A DNA stretch of 64,000 nt. It comes from Malachius bipustulatus (Eukaryota; Arthropoda; Insecta; Coleoptera; Melyridae). The notes beneath the pieces were generated by a model. It was not told the DNA's origin. It saw only the letters and a program-made list of their open reading frames with translations, and did no database searches. Location of the stretch: assembly GCA_910589415.1 (NCBI GenBank), contig OU342637.1:30968162-31032161 (forward strand). The letters run 5' to 3'. Below, piece after piece: positions 49,113 through 60,000 of this stretch (its first letter is position 1; each line of letters starts with the position of its first letter). The translations under genes and the position numbers were made by a program.

Positions 49113-49389
49113 AAGTAAAGCGTCTGTTTTGTAGCAAATACGACGAAAAGTTATTTGAAAAAGTTGTTTAGAATCAACATCTAGGCCTCTGTACCAAATT
49201 TCAAAACCATTGGCCAACTATAATGTTTCATTTCCTTAATAATAATTGACCGGGTCCAATACTTAGTTTTATTTAAAAATTATAGTTAGCCGATGATTTT
49301 GAAATTTGATACAAAGACGTTGATGCTAATTTTAAACAACTTTTTTAAATAACTTTTCGTCATATTTGCTACATTAAGGACACTTTACT
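49113..49389. repeat. Imperfect palindrome, about 120-bp arms
   Basis: AGTAAAGCGTC...GTAGCAAATACGACGAAAAG on the left is repeated inverted on the right (CTTTTCGTCATATTTGCTAC...CACTTTACT). The arms continue through CAAATTTCAAAA and CAACTATAAT. A 40-bp AT-rich centre separates them. It is probably an old inverted-repeat transposon; no target duplication was recognised. Confidence 0.6.
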
Positions 49390-49462
49390 CAACAGAAAAA
49401 ATGTTTAAAAAAAAATTTCCATGGCATACTTGGTTTTTTAAAATAAAATTATGCTACAAATT

Positions 49463-50808
49463 ACCCAAGTCAAGTCATCCACGCTTCGGCCAGCCACGCT
49501 TTCGGCCAGGGAGAGGGAGTTCGATAAATTTCCAGCAAAATTTTTTTTCGTTATTTAAGACGGGAATGGAAAATATTTACTTTGTTTTTGTTGATAATAA
49601 TATTATTATAAAAGTTCAGACCTTTTTTAGCAAAATTTCAGTAATTTTTTTTCAGTTTCTTTGATGATTATAAAATTTTAAACTTTTTTCAGTTAATTTT
49701 CAGCAGAAATGATTTTTTCAGTTTCTTAAGTCCGCACCTGAAAGCGTTGCTGGCCATTATTATAAAATTTCGGACTCTTTTGAGCAAAATTTCAGCCAAA
49801 AAAAGAAGATTTTTTTCAGTTAATTAGGTTCGTGGCCGAAAGTGTGTGCTGGCCAGTTATATAAAATTCCCGACTTTTTCCAGCAAATTTTCACCAAAAA
49901 TTATATTTTCAGTTTCTTAAGTCCGCATAGCCGAAATCGTGGTGGTCATTATTATGAAATTTCAGACTTTTTGCAATTAATTTTCAGTAAAAATGATTTT
50001 TTTCAGTTTTTCAAGTCCGTTAGCTTAGCTGAAAGAGTGGCTTGCCAGTATTATAAAATTTTTCACTTTTTTGAGCAAAATTTCACCAAAAATAATTTTT
50101 TCAGTTTACGAAGTTCATGGCCGAAAGTGTAACTGGCAATTATTGAAAAAGTCGGACGTTTTTCAGTTAATTTTCAGCAAAAATAAGTTTTTCAGCTTCT
50201 TAAGTCGGCAGCTGAAAGCGTGGCTGGCCATTTTTTATGAAATTTTCGACTTTCTTGAACAGAATTTCAGCAAAAGGGATTTTTTCAATTTCTCAAGTCA
50301 GTAGCTGAAAGCGTGGCAGATATTGTAAAATTTTGAACTTAAAATAAATTCAGCAGAAATGATTTTTTTAGTTTCAAAAGTCAATGGTTATAAAATTTCG
50401 GACTTTCTTCAGCAACATTTCAGCAAAAATTTGTTTTTGCGGTATATTTAGTCCGTGACCAAAAGTTTTCATAAAAATCAAAAGATTTCAGTTTCTAAAG
50501 TCCGCACTTGTAAGCGTTGCTGGCCATTATTATAAAAAATCGGACCTTTTTCAGCAAATTTTCAACAAAAAATGATTTTTTCAGTTTATGAAGTCGTGAC
50601 TGGCCGTGGCCTTTCAATAATTACGATTTTTCAGTTTACGATGACTTTTATGGGATGAAATTCCATAATACTATTATCAAAACAAAAATAAATCGAATGT
50701 TTTGTATTTTTAAGACGTAAATAACGAAAAAAATGCTCAAAATCATTTGAAGTCCCTCTCCCTGGCCGAAAGTGTGGTTGGCCGAAGCGTGGCTAACTTG
50801 ACTTGGGT
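49463..50808. mobile_element. 1346-bp fold-back element with 9-bp flanking duplication (MULE-like)
   Basis: Both ends start ACCCAAGTCAAGT and stay complementary for about 58 bp with some five mismatches, through CCACGCTTCGGCCA and TTTCGGCCAGGGAGAGGGA. Flanks are CTACAAATT (49454-49462) and CTAGAAATT (50809-50817), a 9-bp duplication with one mismatch, typical of Mutator-like elements. The interior (about 49550-50640) is about ten degenerate units of 85-97 bp, each with GTCCGxxxCTGAAAGCGTGG-type and TTTCAGCAAAATTTCAGC-type blocks. Open frames across it are repeat translations. No transposase. Confidence 0.75.
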
Positions 50809-50985
50809 CTAGAAATTAGTCTGTAATCAAGCAGGTCTGAGCACCGAAAAATCATAATTCATTATAATTTACTCTAGAAGGAGTTTTTCAATTGTTTAAA
50901 TTTTTTTCAAGCGATTTTTTTATTACAAACGTCTTTCACTTAATTATTCTGTTGTTCCAGGTCCCCCAGTTCTCGTGGGACCAAA

Positions 50986-52143
50986 ATGGAAACCAAAGAA
51001 AAAACAAAACAAACAACTGAGGGACCTCCACAAGAAGGAACCTCAGAACTTAGCATGGATGCACAGGATGTGGCAGGCCCCCAGAGCCATGCCACCCTGG
51101 AACCTATGCAAGTTGAAACACACAGCTGTGCGGACTCGCAGGGAAGTAGCAGTGCTACAAGACCAGCGAGTACGACAGCTGAACAAAAAACGGCCTCAGG
51201 GGCCCTAATACAAACCCCGAGACCTAAGCTGTCGGGTGCACAGCGTAGAAAGCTGGCAGTTGAATTCGCGAAAGCCGCTGGGGTACCAATCAAACCCAGA
51301 AGGCCGCGGACAAACCGCCAGCGGAAAAACCCTGATGGAGAGGCGGGACCCAGCAGAGCGTCAAACTCTGCATCACAGGGAACTGCCACCCCATCTGTAA
51401 AAAGGCCAAGGTCAGTGGTAAGTACTCCATCCCCAGCGATGAGTGCAACCAAAGTCCTGGCCAAAAAGCCAAAGCACGAAGGGGAGACTGTGACCTCCGA
51501 GCCTGGCGCATCCTCGCAGGGTGCTACTGGCTCCGGAGTAAGCTACAGTCAAGCCCTGACGGCTTTCAAAATGGCGGTGGTAATGGAAAGTTACCCCGAA
51601 GAGCGGCTGGATCAACACCAGGCAAAACTGGTCCAGCAATCCATCATGGAGCAGGTGATGGGGGGCGTGCCTGGACTGGGGCCACAATTCAAGAGCACCA
51701 GGTTTGAGAAGGGCGTGGTCTTCATCACCTGCGCCAATGAAAAATCTAAGAGGTGGCTGGTGGACTTGGTACCGAAGCTACGACCTTGGGATGGGGCCGC
51801 ACTACGTGTGGGCCCGTCCAGAGAAGTGGTGAAAGCCACTAAGGTCGTGGTCTTCATTCCTGCAGACACACCAGGCCTCGAGGAACCAACAAAAGCCTTT
51901 CGTCTGTTGGAAAACCAGAATATGGGCATTAAAACAGACGAATGGTCTATCATCAAACAGCACAGGGAGAGGGACGGTAAGGGTACCACACTTGTGCTGT
52001 GGATTGATGAAGAGTCTCTGAAGGCTCTCGCCGGAAGGGGGTACAAAGCGTACCTCGGTTTCGGTGAGGTAACCTTCAGAGTGATGGGAGGAAAGAACAC
52101 ACCCTGCAATGCTGCGGGCTCTCCAGATCAACCTGCAGCATAG
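50986..52143 (+). CDS. LINE ORF1, DUF4780-like RNA-binding protein
   Basis: 385 residues. The N-terminal half is disordered and polar, with basic tracts (KPRRPRTNRQRK near 103-114) suited to nucleic-acid binding. The C-terminal half (about 185-365) has the pattern I associate with DUF4780, found in ORF1 of RNase H-bearing LINEs: GVVFITCANEKSKRWLVD (243-260), a PKL-x-PWDGA step, VVVFIPAD, NQNMGIKTDEW, and a TTLVLWIDEESLKAL strand-helix. No CCHC knuckles. ORF1 proteins bind the element RNA and form the transport particle. The ATG follows a GGGACCAAA context, 24 bp into the element. Its stop lies inside ORF2, suggesting reinitiation or another coupled mechanism for ORF2. Confidence 0.8.
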   Translation: METKEKTKQTTEGPPQEGTSELSMDAQDVAGPQSHATLEPMQVETHSCADSQGSSSATRPASTTAEQKTASGALIQTPRPKLSGAQRRKLAVEFAKAAGVPIKPRRPRTNRQRKNPDGEAGPSRASNSASQGTATPSVKRPRSVVSTPSPAMSATKVLAKKPKHEGETVTSEPGASSQGATGSGVSYSQALTAFKMAVVMESYPEERLDQHQAKLVQQSIMEQVMGGVPGLGPQFKSTRFEKGVVFITCANEKSKRWLVDLVPKLRPWDGAALRVGPSREVVKATKVVVFIPADTPGLEEPTKAFRLLENQNMGIKTDEWSIIKQHRERDGKGTTLVLWIDEESLKALAGRGYKAYLGFGEVTFRVMGGKNTPCNAAGSPDQPAA

Positions 52144-55100
52144 CAAAGCTGCCTCCGCATCTCTGTGCAGACTTCTAGCTGCCGGAGATGTAGACGTAGC
52201 CCTAATTCAAGAACCTTGGCTGGTAGCCGGCCGCGTAGCAGGTTTAGGAGCAGCCAGAGGTAAGATCATTTACAATAGGGCCTACGGTAACAGCAGAACA
52301 TGCATTTACGTGAAAAACGAACTAAAAGTCCTGGTTATAACACAATTATGTTTCAGGGACTTGACCACAGTAATACTGAAATATCATATGGATGGGGCAG
52401 CCAAGGAGCTTGTAGTAGCTTCATTATACCTACCATATGACTCCACCAGTCCTCCTCCGTCACAGGAAATGGAACTACTGGTTAAGTACTGCGAGGACCA
52501 TAACCTCCAGGTCATCATTGGTGTCGATGCAAACTCCCATCACGCAGTGTGGGGCAGCAGCGACACAAACAACAGAGGTGAGTCACTGTTACAGTTTATG
52601 GTATCCAGGAAACTGGAACTTCTGAATAGGGGCAGGGAACCCACCTTTGTAACATCGAGACGGAAAGAAATAATTGACATCACCTTAGCTTCCCCTCGTA
52701 TCGGCGCCCGGGTAGTCAAGTGGCGTGTATCTGATGAACCGTCTCACTCAGATCACAGATACATTCAGCTGGAAATCAACTCCGTTGATAAGACAGCAGA
52801 GCTGTATCGCAATCCACGAAAGACTGACTGGGCGAGGTACAGGGCGGAGCTGAGGGCAAATCTAACCAATGTCAAAAGCAACATTGCATGCATATACGAT
52901 ATCGAGGTAGCTACAGAACAACTCCAAGTAGCCATTACAACCTCATATCACAACAACTGTGCTCAGACACCCCGTCGGAAAGGTGGGGATGTCAGTTGGT
53001 GGAACCCCAAACTGGCGGAAATGAGACAGAAAACACGTAAGCTTTTTAACAAAGCTAAGAAAACAGGAAAGTGGGACGAATATAAGACCACCATTACTGA
53101 ATACAACAAGGAGATCAGATTTGCAAGAAGAGCTGCGTGGAGGAAGCTCTGTCAGGATGTGGAAACGACATCCGAAGGAGCAAGACTCTACAAACTCATG
53201 GCAAAAGATCCCCTGAACCCCATTGGTACCTTAAAAAGTAGCAATGGTAATTACACAGAAACCGGGAGGGAAACTCTTAAGGTACTCCTCAGAGCACACT
53301 TTCCGGACTGCAATGTAATTGAAGTGGAAGATGGCCTACACAACACTCTGGAAAACCTGAACCACAGGGTTACCAGGGAGGACTGGAGGACATCAAGACA
53401 CATAATTACATATGAAAAAGTTAAATGGGCCATAAGCTCATTTGAGCCTTACAAGTCACCTGGCCCGGACGGGATCTATCCTGCCCTTTTGGAGCAGGCG
53501 AGTGAAGATCTCACGCCGGTGCTTTGCAGGATATTCAGAGCCAGTTTGGCACTTGGTTACATTCCGCTGGCCTGGAGAGAAATAAAAGAGGTTTTTATAC
53601 CGAAACCTGGACGTAATGACTACGACGAGGCCAAGGCATATAGACCGATTAGTTTGACATCCTTTTTACTAAAAGCGATGGAAAAACTGGTTGAGAAGCA
53701 TCTCAGGCAAACCTTTCTTACAGAGAGGCCATTAAGCCAGAGGCAACATGCTTTTCAACCAGGTAAATCATGCGAATCAGCTTTGCACCAGCTAGTGATG
53801 AGAATTGAAAAATCACTAGACAACAAAGAAATTGCCCTCGGGGCTTTTCTAGACATAGAGGGGGCGTTTGACAACACCTCCTTTAGCTGCATGGTATCGG
53901 CTGCTAGAAGACATGGCGTCGACGACACCACAACTAGGTGGCTGAGCGCTATGTTGGAAGGCAGAAGAGTCCAAGCAACTCTGTTTGGCGAGACGATGCG
54001 GGTCACCGTCACCAAAGGATGCCCACAGGGCGGAGTCCTATCTCCGTTGCTGTGGGACATGGTGGTGGATGACCTGCTTATCAAGCTAAATAACAAAGGT
54101 TATTATACCCAAGGCTATGCGGATGACATAGTCATACTGGTCATGGGGAAATACACTAAAACCATCTCAGAGCTCATGCAAGGGGCTCTGAATATCGTGG
54201 AGCAATGGTGCCTCGGGGCGAAGCTTCGCGTAAACCCTGTCAAAACGGCACTGGTCCCCTTCACCAAAAGAAGCAAGATGGAGGAATTAACCCCACCCAT
54301 CTTCTTCAATGAACGGCTGCAGGTGAACGACCGGGTCAAATATCTGGGAATAACCCTGGATGCAAAACTGACCTGGAATCTTCACCTGCAGAAAGCGATA
54401 AATAAAAGTAAAATGGCACTGATGGCTTGTAGAAGGTCATTCAGTAAAACATGGGGACTGAAACCACGCATGGTACATTGGCTGTATATTGCCGTGGTCA
54501 GGCCCATACTAACATATGGCTGTCTAGTCTGGTGGCCAAAAATCGACCAGAAACAAGCCATTATGAAAATTCAAAGTGTTCAAAGGCTTGCATGCTTAGG
54601 CATCACGGGAGCCATGAACACTACATCAACGACAGCACTGGAGGCCATACTTGACCTGCCTCCTCTTGACATTCATATTAAGAGCGAGGCACGATTGGGC
54701 GCCTACAGGCTGAAACAAAACAAAAACTGGGACAAACCTGGGAAAACCGGGCATTCCAGAATAACTGATATCATCGCAGATCCTATCCTGGAAATGCAAT
54801 CCGATGGTATGAGTACTACGATATCATTTGTAAAACCATTCAAAGTTCTAATGGACTGGAAAGAATGGCAACAAATGGAACACCTGTGCCTGAAAAAAGG
54901 GCTGGTCTGGTACACTGACGGTTCAAAGACAGGGACAGGTACCGGAGCTGGAGTGCATGGGGTGGTCCCCGGATGCAATATTTACGTGCCACTGGGGACT
55001 CATGCCAGCATCTTCCAGGCCGAAATAAATGCAATTAGGCTATGCGTTGGAGAGAATACCAGAAGGAACTATCGAGGTAGGGAAATCTACATCCTCTCCG

Positions 55101-55735
55101 ACAGTCAGGCTAGCCTGAAAGCCCTTGCAGCTTATGAAATCAGATCAAAACTGGTCTGGGAATGCCTGCAAGACCTCATTGACTTAGCCAGGTGTAACGT
55201 GGTGACACTAGTTTGGGTTCCGGGTCACCGTGGGACGCCTGGTAATGAGGCTGCAGATCAACTAGCCAAGAAAGGCGCTGGGATAAACTACACTGGGCCC
55301 GAACCAGTGTTTGGCATCCCAAAGAACACTGTACGCGGGGCGGTGGCTCAGTGGATAAGAACACAACATAGAGCACACTGGAACCGTACAACAGGAAACA
55401 AACATGGTAAGGTGATGATCAAGGAGCCCTCTCAAAACCTTGCCAGACAGATACTGCAACTAAATAGAATGCAGATCAGAACGGTGGTGGGTCTTCTCAC
55501 AGGACACTGCCACCTAAGAGTACACCTACATAAACTGGGGATATACAGAGAAGACCCAATTTGTAGACTCTGCAATGAAGAAGACGAGACAGCTTCTCAT
55601 GTGATATTCGAGTGTCCAGCACTCGCACGAACACGCTATGCGGTCCTGGGACCAATCAGTCCCGGGAGCCATCTAGCGGTAAAAACCTTGGTTAGCGGGC
55701 TGCTAAACCTTGTCAAAGGAACGGAGCTCTTCTAA
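52109..55735 (+). CDS. LINE ORF2: AP endonuclease, reverse transcriptase, RNase H, CCHC knuckle
   Basis: 1208 residues, no interruption. The apurinic endonuclease (1-220) shows QINLQHSKAA, IQEPW (Glu35), GVDAN (138-142), WGSSD and SHSDHR (Asp215, His216). Reverse transcriptase (about 450-760) has YKSPGPDGIYP, YRPISLTSF, FLDIEGAFD (580-588), GCPQGGVLSPLLWD and YADD (670-673), then KYLGITLD. RNase H has YTDGSK (Asp937), AEINAI (Glu972), SDSQ (Asp998) and NEAAD (Asp1050). The knuckle is C1152-x2-C1155-x8-H1164-x4-C1169. Every catalytic residue I can place is present. The start ATG overlaps the ORF1 end in the +1 frame. The role is target nicking and target-primed reverse transcription. It may also supply trans activity to truncated relatives such as 19551-22943. 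Confidence 0.92.
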   Translation: MLRALQINLQHSKAASASLCRLLAAGDVDVALIQEPWLVAGRVAGLGAARGKIIYNRAYGNSRTCIYVKNELKVLVITQLCFRDLTTVILKYHMDGAAKELVVASLYLPYDSTSPPPSQEMELLVKYCEDHNLQVIIGVDANSHHAVWGSSDTNNRGESLLQFMVSRKLELLNRGREPTFVTSRRKEIIDITLASPRIGARVVKWRVSDEPSHSDHRYIQLEINSVDKTAELYRNPRKTDWARYRAELRANLTNVKSNIACIYDIEVATEQLQVAITTSYHNNCAQTPRRKGGDVSWWNPKLAEMRQKTRKLFNKAKKTGKWDEYKTTITEYNKEIRFARRAAWRKLCQDVETTSEGARLYKLMAKDPLNPIGTLKSSNGNYTETGRETLKVLLRAHFPDCNVIEVEDGLHNTLENLNHRVTREDWRTSRHIITYEKVKWAISSFEPYKSPGPDGIYPALLEQASEDLTPVLCRIFRASLALGYIPLAWREIKEVFIPKPGRNDYDEAKAYRPISLTSFLLKAMEKLVEKHLRQTFLTERPLSQRQHAFQPGKSCESALHQLVMRIEKSLDNKEIALGAFLDIEGAFDNTSFSCMVSAARRHGVDDTTTRWLSAMLEGRRVQATLFGETMRVTVTKGCPQGGVLSPLLWDMVVDDLLIKLNNKGYYTQGYADDIVILVMGKYTKTISELMQGALNIVEQWCLGAKLRVNPVKTALVPFTKRSKMEELTPPIFFNERLQVNDRVKYLGITLDAKLTWNLHLQKAINKSKMALMACRRSFSKTWGLKPRMVHWLYIAVVRPILTYGCLVWWPKIDQKQAIMKIQSVQRLACLGITGAMNTTSTTALEAILDLPPLDIHIKSEARLGAYRLKQNKNWDKPGKTGHSRITDIIADPILEMQSDGMSTTISFVKPFKVLMDWKEWQQMEHLCLKKGLVWYTDGSKTGTGTGAGVHGVVPGCNIYVPLGTHASIFQAEINAIRLCVGENTRRNYRGREIYILSDSQASLKALAAYEIRSKLVWECLQDLIDLARCNVVTLVWVPGHRGTPGNEAADQLAKKGAGINYTGPEPVFGIPKNTVRGAVAQWIRTQHRAHWNRTTGNKHGKVMIKEPSQNLARQILQLNRMQIRTVVGLLTGHCHLRVHLHKLGIYREDPICRLCNEEDETASHVIFECPALARTRYAVLGPISPGSHLAVKTLVSGLLNLVKGTELF

Positions 55736-56503
55736 TCAAGGAGAATCTAAATGTGAGAAATACAATAAGCCCGCTGGCTTCAGTGTTTGGGACCTAATAA
55801 ACCATCTCTCACATTTAGTTAAAATACCAAATACCAATACCAAATCCAGGTTGACATCAATTCTTCAGATTGCTCGTTCAAAAAGGTAGCTCACCTAAAT
55901 ATGACAGCGGAAATTAATTCATTACTGTGAAAAGATTTACAAAAAAATCAATCGAGAAGGTTTTTTCGACTGATTCTTGCTCCTTCTAGAATGTTTAAGC
56001 TACTCAAATATTCACATGAATAAATTATTAAAACACTAATCGTTCGTGAACTTTTAACGTTCCTCTTAAGTCACCGGGGATTGAAAGTTAATTTTAATTT
56101 AATCATCTAAGGAGTTTTACAAGAGTTCTAAGGACTAAAGAACGTCTTTTATCTGAAAATAAACACCTTAAAGCAAAGTAAATATTTTATTATTTATATC
56201 CATGAGAATCGTCAGATGCTATAGGTAGGACAATAGTTGTAAATTGTGTACGAAGAAAGAGAGAGAGAGGGGGAAAGAGTTTTTATCACGGTGTTTTATA
56301 TTGAAGTAGGTACAGTAAAAATGTAAAAAAAACTTGGACTTGAAAAAAAATCTATAAACCAAGTTTTTCACGCAGTTTTTTTCACGCGTTTTTTCTCACG
56401 CGGTTTTTTTTCACGCGTTCAAGCGCATTTTTTCAACCAAATTATGATAACAATTAACTATTGTTTTCAAATGACTTAGCTCAGCCCAAAATAACACGCT
56501 ATA

Positions 56504-57056
56504 CAGGGTGTTCTACAAGCTCTATGACAAACTTTGACAGATGGTAGGTTGCTTGATTTTAAACATATTTTTTTTAATAAACATGGGTCCGATTCGTTTT
56601 TGTTTAGAAGTTACAAGCATTTAAAAAATCGTAATTTTTCAAGTTCAAGGCCCTGTAAAAGGAAAACGGTTCAAGATAGAGAAAAACGGCTTACATGTCC
56701 CTATTTTAACTTTTCGTGTACTATCCAATGATGTAGATGAAATGTTTATACAGGGTGATAAAAAATTTGAAAAAATCTGAGATTTCTCCACATTTAAAAA
56801 AATCAAAGAAAGTACAAATGTTTCTATACCATAGGATAGTCCATAAAAAGTTAAAATAGGGACATGTAAGCCGTTTTTCTCTATCTTGAACCGTTTTCCT
56901 TCTACCGGGCCTTGAACTTGAAAAATTACGATTTTTTAAATGCTTGTAACTTCTAAACAAAAACGAATCGGACCCATGTTTATTAAAAAAAATATGTTTA
57001 AAATCAAGCAACCTACCATCTGTCAAAGTTTGTCATAGAGCTTGTAGAACACCCTG
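56504..57056. mobile_element. 553-bp TA-flanked inverted-dimer MITE, TTCTACAAGC type
   Basis: Both outer ends read CAGGGTGTTCTACAAGCTCT inward, bordered by TA (56502-56503 and 57057-57058). An internal terminus CAGGGTGATAAAAAATTTG starts at 56752, as in the dimer at 14647-15199. Arms share ACAGATGGTAGGTTGCTTG and CAAGATAGAGAAAAACGG and translate identically on opposite strands. No transposase. Confidence 0.8.
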
Positions 57057-60000
57057 TATACAAACTCACATACACACTAACTAGACCAGTTATCAGCGCG
57101 ATGGATGTAAAATTCGCGTTCCATTGATTTTTATCTGGCAACTTTTACGGCCAACATTTTGCTAGTCAGTGCGTATAAGTACGAGTATAATAAAATAGTT
57201 CAACACCTCGAGGCATTTTGTCACACTAACCTCTCCAGTGTGATATATTCATGATCTGTCCCCTTTCCATTTCATTAGCATCGCTAATGTTCCCATTCTC
57301 CCTTCCAGGATACGAACTGGAGTTTTATAGGCAAATAACAGCCACGATGATGGCATTGCTCTTCTGAAAGCTGAAAGCCTCACCTACGCGACGATGAAGG
57401 AACTCGAGGTGGAGAACGAGCTCTATTGAATTGATTCAAAGATTCCGAGAATTCTGATTATAATAATTTGATGAGAACCTTGATGGACCGCTTTGTTGAC
57501 AAAGTCAATTTTTAGGTCTTTCAATTTTTAGTCAATCAACGAAATCGCTAAATAAATTCTTCGAAATGAAATTAATTCGCGAATAAAAATTGAATCGATT
57601 CGCGGCACGATTCCCATCACGAGCTTTCACCCCCTCGACACGATGTTTACGATTCCCCCCGGCGCGGTGGGAGGCTGTAGTATACGGCCGTGATATTGCG
57701 GGACGTTAATGCTCGGGGCTTTATGGAAATATAGAGCCCAATATCGGCGAGAAGGGCCGCATTAATCATAATTAAGTGTTCGGTAACGGCCCGGCTCGTG
57801 CAGGAAATGGCTCCAATATACCTGGTAGACATGTCGGCTGCCGGAAGATCATATTGGCGCGCACCAGATAAGGTGAAAATTGCATTCCCGCCCTCCCGCT
57901 AACATCCCCCGCGCGGCGCACCAGCACCAGCACCATATACTATCCGGCGGGGATCCCATAAGAACTGGAGGGTTAAGATGGAGTCGTAGACGTTCAAACG
58001 ATCCGATGATATTTCGGGTTAATTGACAGTAGTTGTTGGGGGTAGTTCTGGTTCTGGCTCTTGTTTTATTGCCCGTTACAAGACAAGTGAATTAAATTAC
58101 TATTACGAATGGACATTATTACAGCCAGTGTAATATATGCCGGGTATTTTTGCTCTTTGTATTTTCAATTCTCGGATAGTTATGAGAACAAAAAAATCAA
58201 AAAGTAATAAAAACATTGTCTGGTAAATATATAGACAATAATAATATAAAAAAAGAAAATAACAATCACTCATACAAACCAACACACCAACAAAACATAT
58301 CCTCTCTGGCATATTATTATGTCACATCTCCAACTCCATCCACTTCGTCCTGTTGTACGCTGTCAATCATTCTCCCTTTCCGCCTGTCATCGCTCTGACA
58401 CTGACTAACAGTGGCGACCTCTATGGATGTTAACACGTGTTAATTATCCTCCACCCGGCCACCCGGCCGTAATACCGGGGGATTATATGAACGTGGTCGA
58501 CATGACGGATATCTACCCTCGTTGACGCGGACTTGTAATTTATGTTATCGGGAGAGATAATTTAGGGAACGATTGTCGTTGGTTGATGGTTCGATCGAAT
58601 GGTTGTTGGAAGGTTGATGCACAGTTAAAAATATTTTTTAATTTATTAACGTTATTTCTTTGTTCTGGCAGTGGAAGGAGTACTTAATGCATTAAAAAGT
58701 GGTGACTTTTTTGCTTGCTTGCAGTAAAATATTATTGACAAAAATAGACAAAGAGACAAAAATAACTGTTTATTGTCTCAGCCAAACTCGACGATGCACC
58801 TACAGCCTGATGCCACGTCACCACCTCTCCGACCGTTTAATCAACCGTCGGCGTCGACAATTGAATTAAGGGAGCTACGTGAGATATTCGAAAGCCCTAG
58901 AGCGGGGCGGCGCCGGTCGGTCGGAGGGCCATTAGTCTTTAGTTGCAAATCAGCGTCGGGCCCTCGTTATGCCGCCTCTTGTGACTCCCACGGCCGTTAA
59001 CAGGACGTCAGTTAGTGTCCGGGGAGGACAGATGCAAATCGTCTGTCTCCAGATGTCGACCTCCGCCTGCATGGCGGGGTTCGGGGATAATTATCACGGA
59101 CAGCCCAGTCGAATCTCGTTAATATTAAAAGTTGTCGGACCCATTTTGTTTCGACGACGCGCCCCCGGCCGACCCTTTATCGCCTGTTTGCATATGTCAT
59201 ATGTCATGAAATTAATATGTTTTTATGTAACAATGAATCCTCAATTGTTCAGTAGAGTTGAGGGGATAATAAATTCAGAAAAAGTTTGTACGAAAAAGTA
59301 TTTATGAATAATTGTAATAAAAAAAACTCCTTCTGGTGAATGTAAATACTTAAGTAGTGAATGGGTAGTGCTGCTTTCAGGTTTTAATGGTGCTTTTCAG
59401 GTATTTTCGCTGGAAATTATGCGAATTCGTTAAATTTTAAGCGCACTTGTCTAGCGTTGTTATTTTGAAGGGGAATTGAAAATTTACGAGATCTCGAGAC
59501 AGGACTTTGAATGTTCTAATTAATGGAAATGTATTCAAGTGTCCATTAATGATGTCTGGATGATTTTCATTTTCCAGTCTACATCAATTATCATATTATG
59601 AAGAATTTAGTATTTTAGGTCGTTATTGAATCAGTGCCGTCCGTGTTCAGCTTTCATTTTTATCTCCCTATTAAAAATTGTATCACTTATCTATTTATTC
59701 ATAAATTTTTTAGACATTTCTTGTACATATTTCATACAAACTCTAAGATGTCGGTGCTTAAAGTAAACTCTAAAGTAACTCTAAGACGTCAATAACTAAA
59801 GGTAGCAAAAGTAAATTCGTACTTCGTAGGTACAAGTGTCCGTAAATAAAGCATACATTTTCAGTATGTCTCGAGCGGTATAAAGATAAGATTGATCATA
59901 AGAAGAATAAGGATCATTGGAGACTAAATAGCATAATAAACCGATGTAAACTATATAATTTTACTTGTAAATAAATAATTAGATTCACGGAAGTAGAGTA

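Larger units (their letters stand above)
50963..55844 (+). mobile_element. Two-ORF LINE with RNase H (LOA/I-like), apparently near full length
   Basis: Bounded by a 7-bp duplication TCCAGGT (50956-50962 and 55845-55851). Carries intact ORF1 and ORF2 overlapping by 35 nt, then a 3' UTR of about 109 bp ending in ATACCAA-type short repeats. Only 23 bp precede the ORF1 start, so either the 5' UTR is very short or the extreme 5' end is missing. It lies 155 bp right of the fold-back element. Frame integrity and catalytic residues suggest recent activity. Confidence 0.9.

Noticed and set aside
49401..50304. Open frames with FFSFLS-like repeats
   Set aside because: Products of the degenerate internal repeats of the fold-back element.
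50947..50962. Splice acceptor TTCTGTTGTTCCAG before LINE ORF1
   Set aside because: Its last bases are the target duplication and no upstream exon exists; coincidence is simpler.
56534..57026. Two nearly identical peptides on opposite strands
   Set aside because: Mirror translation of the two arms of the palindromic MITE.
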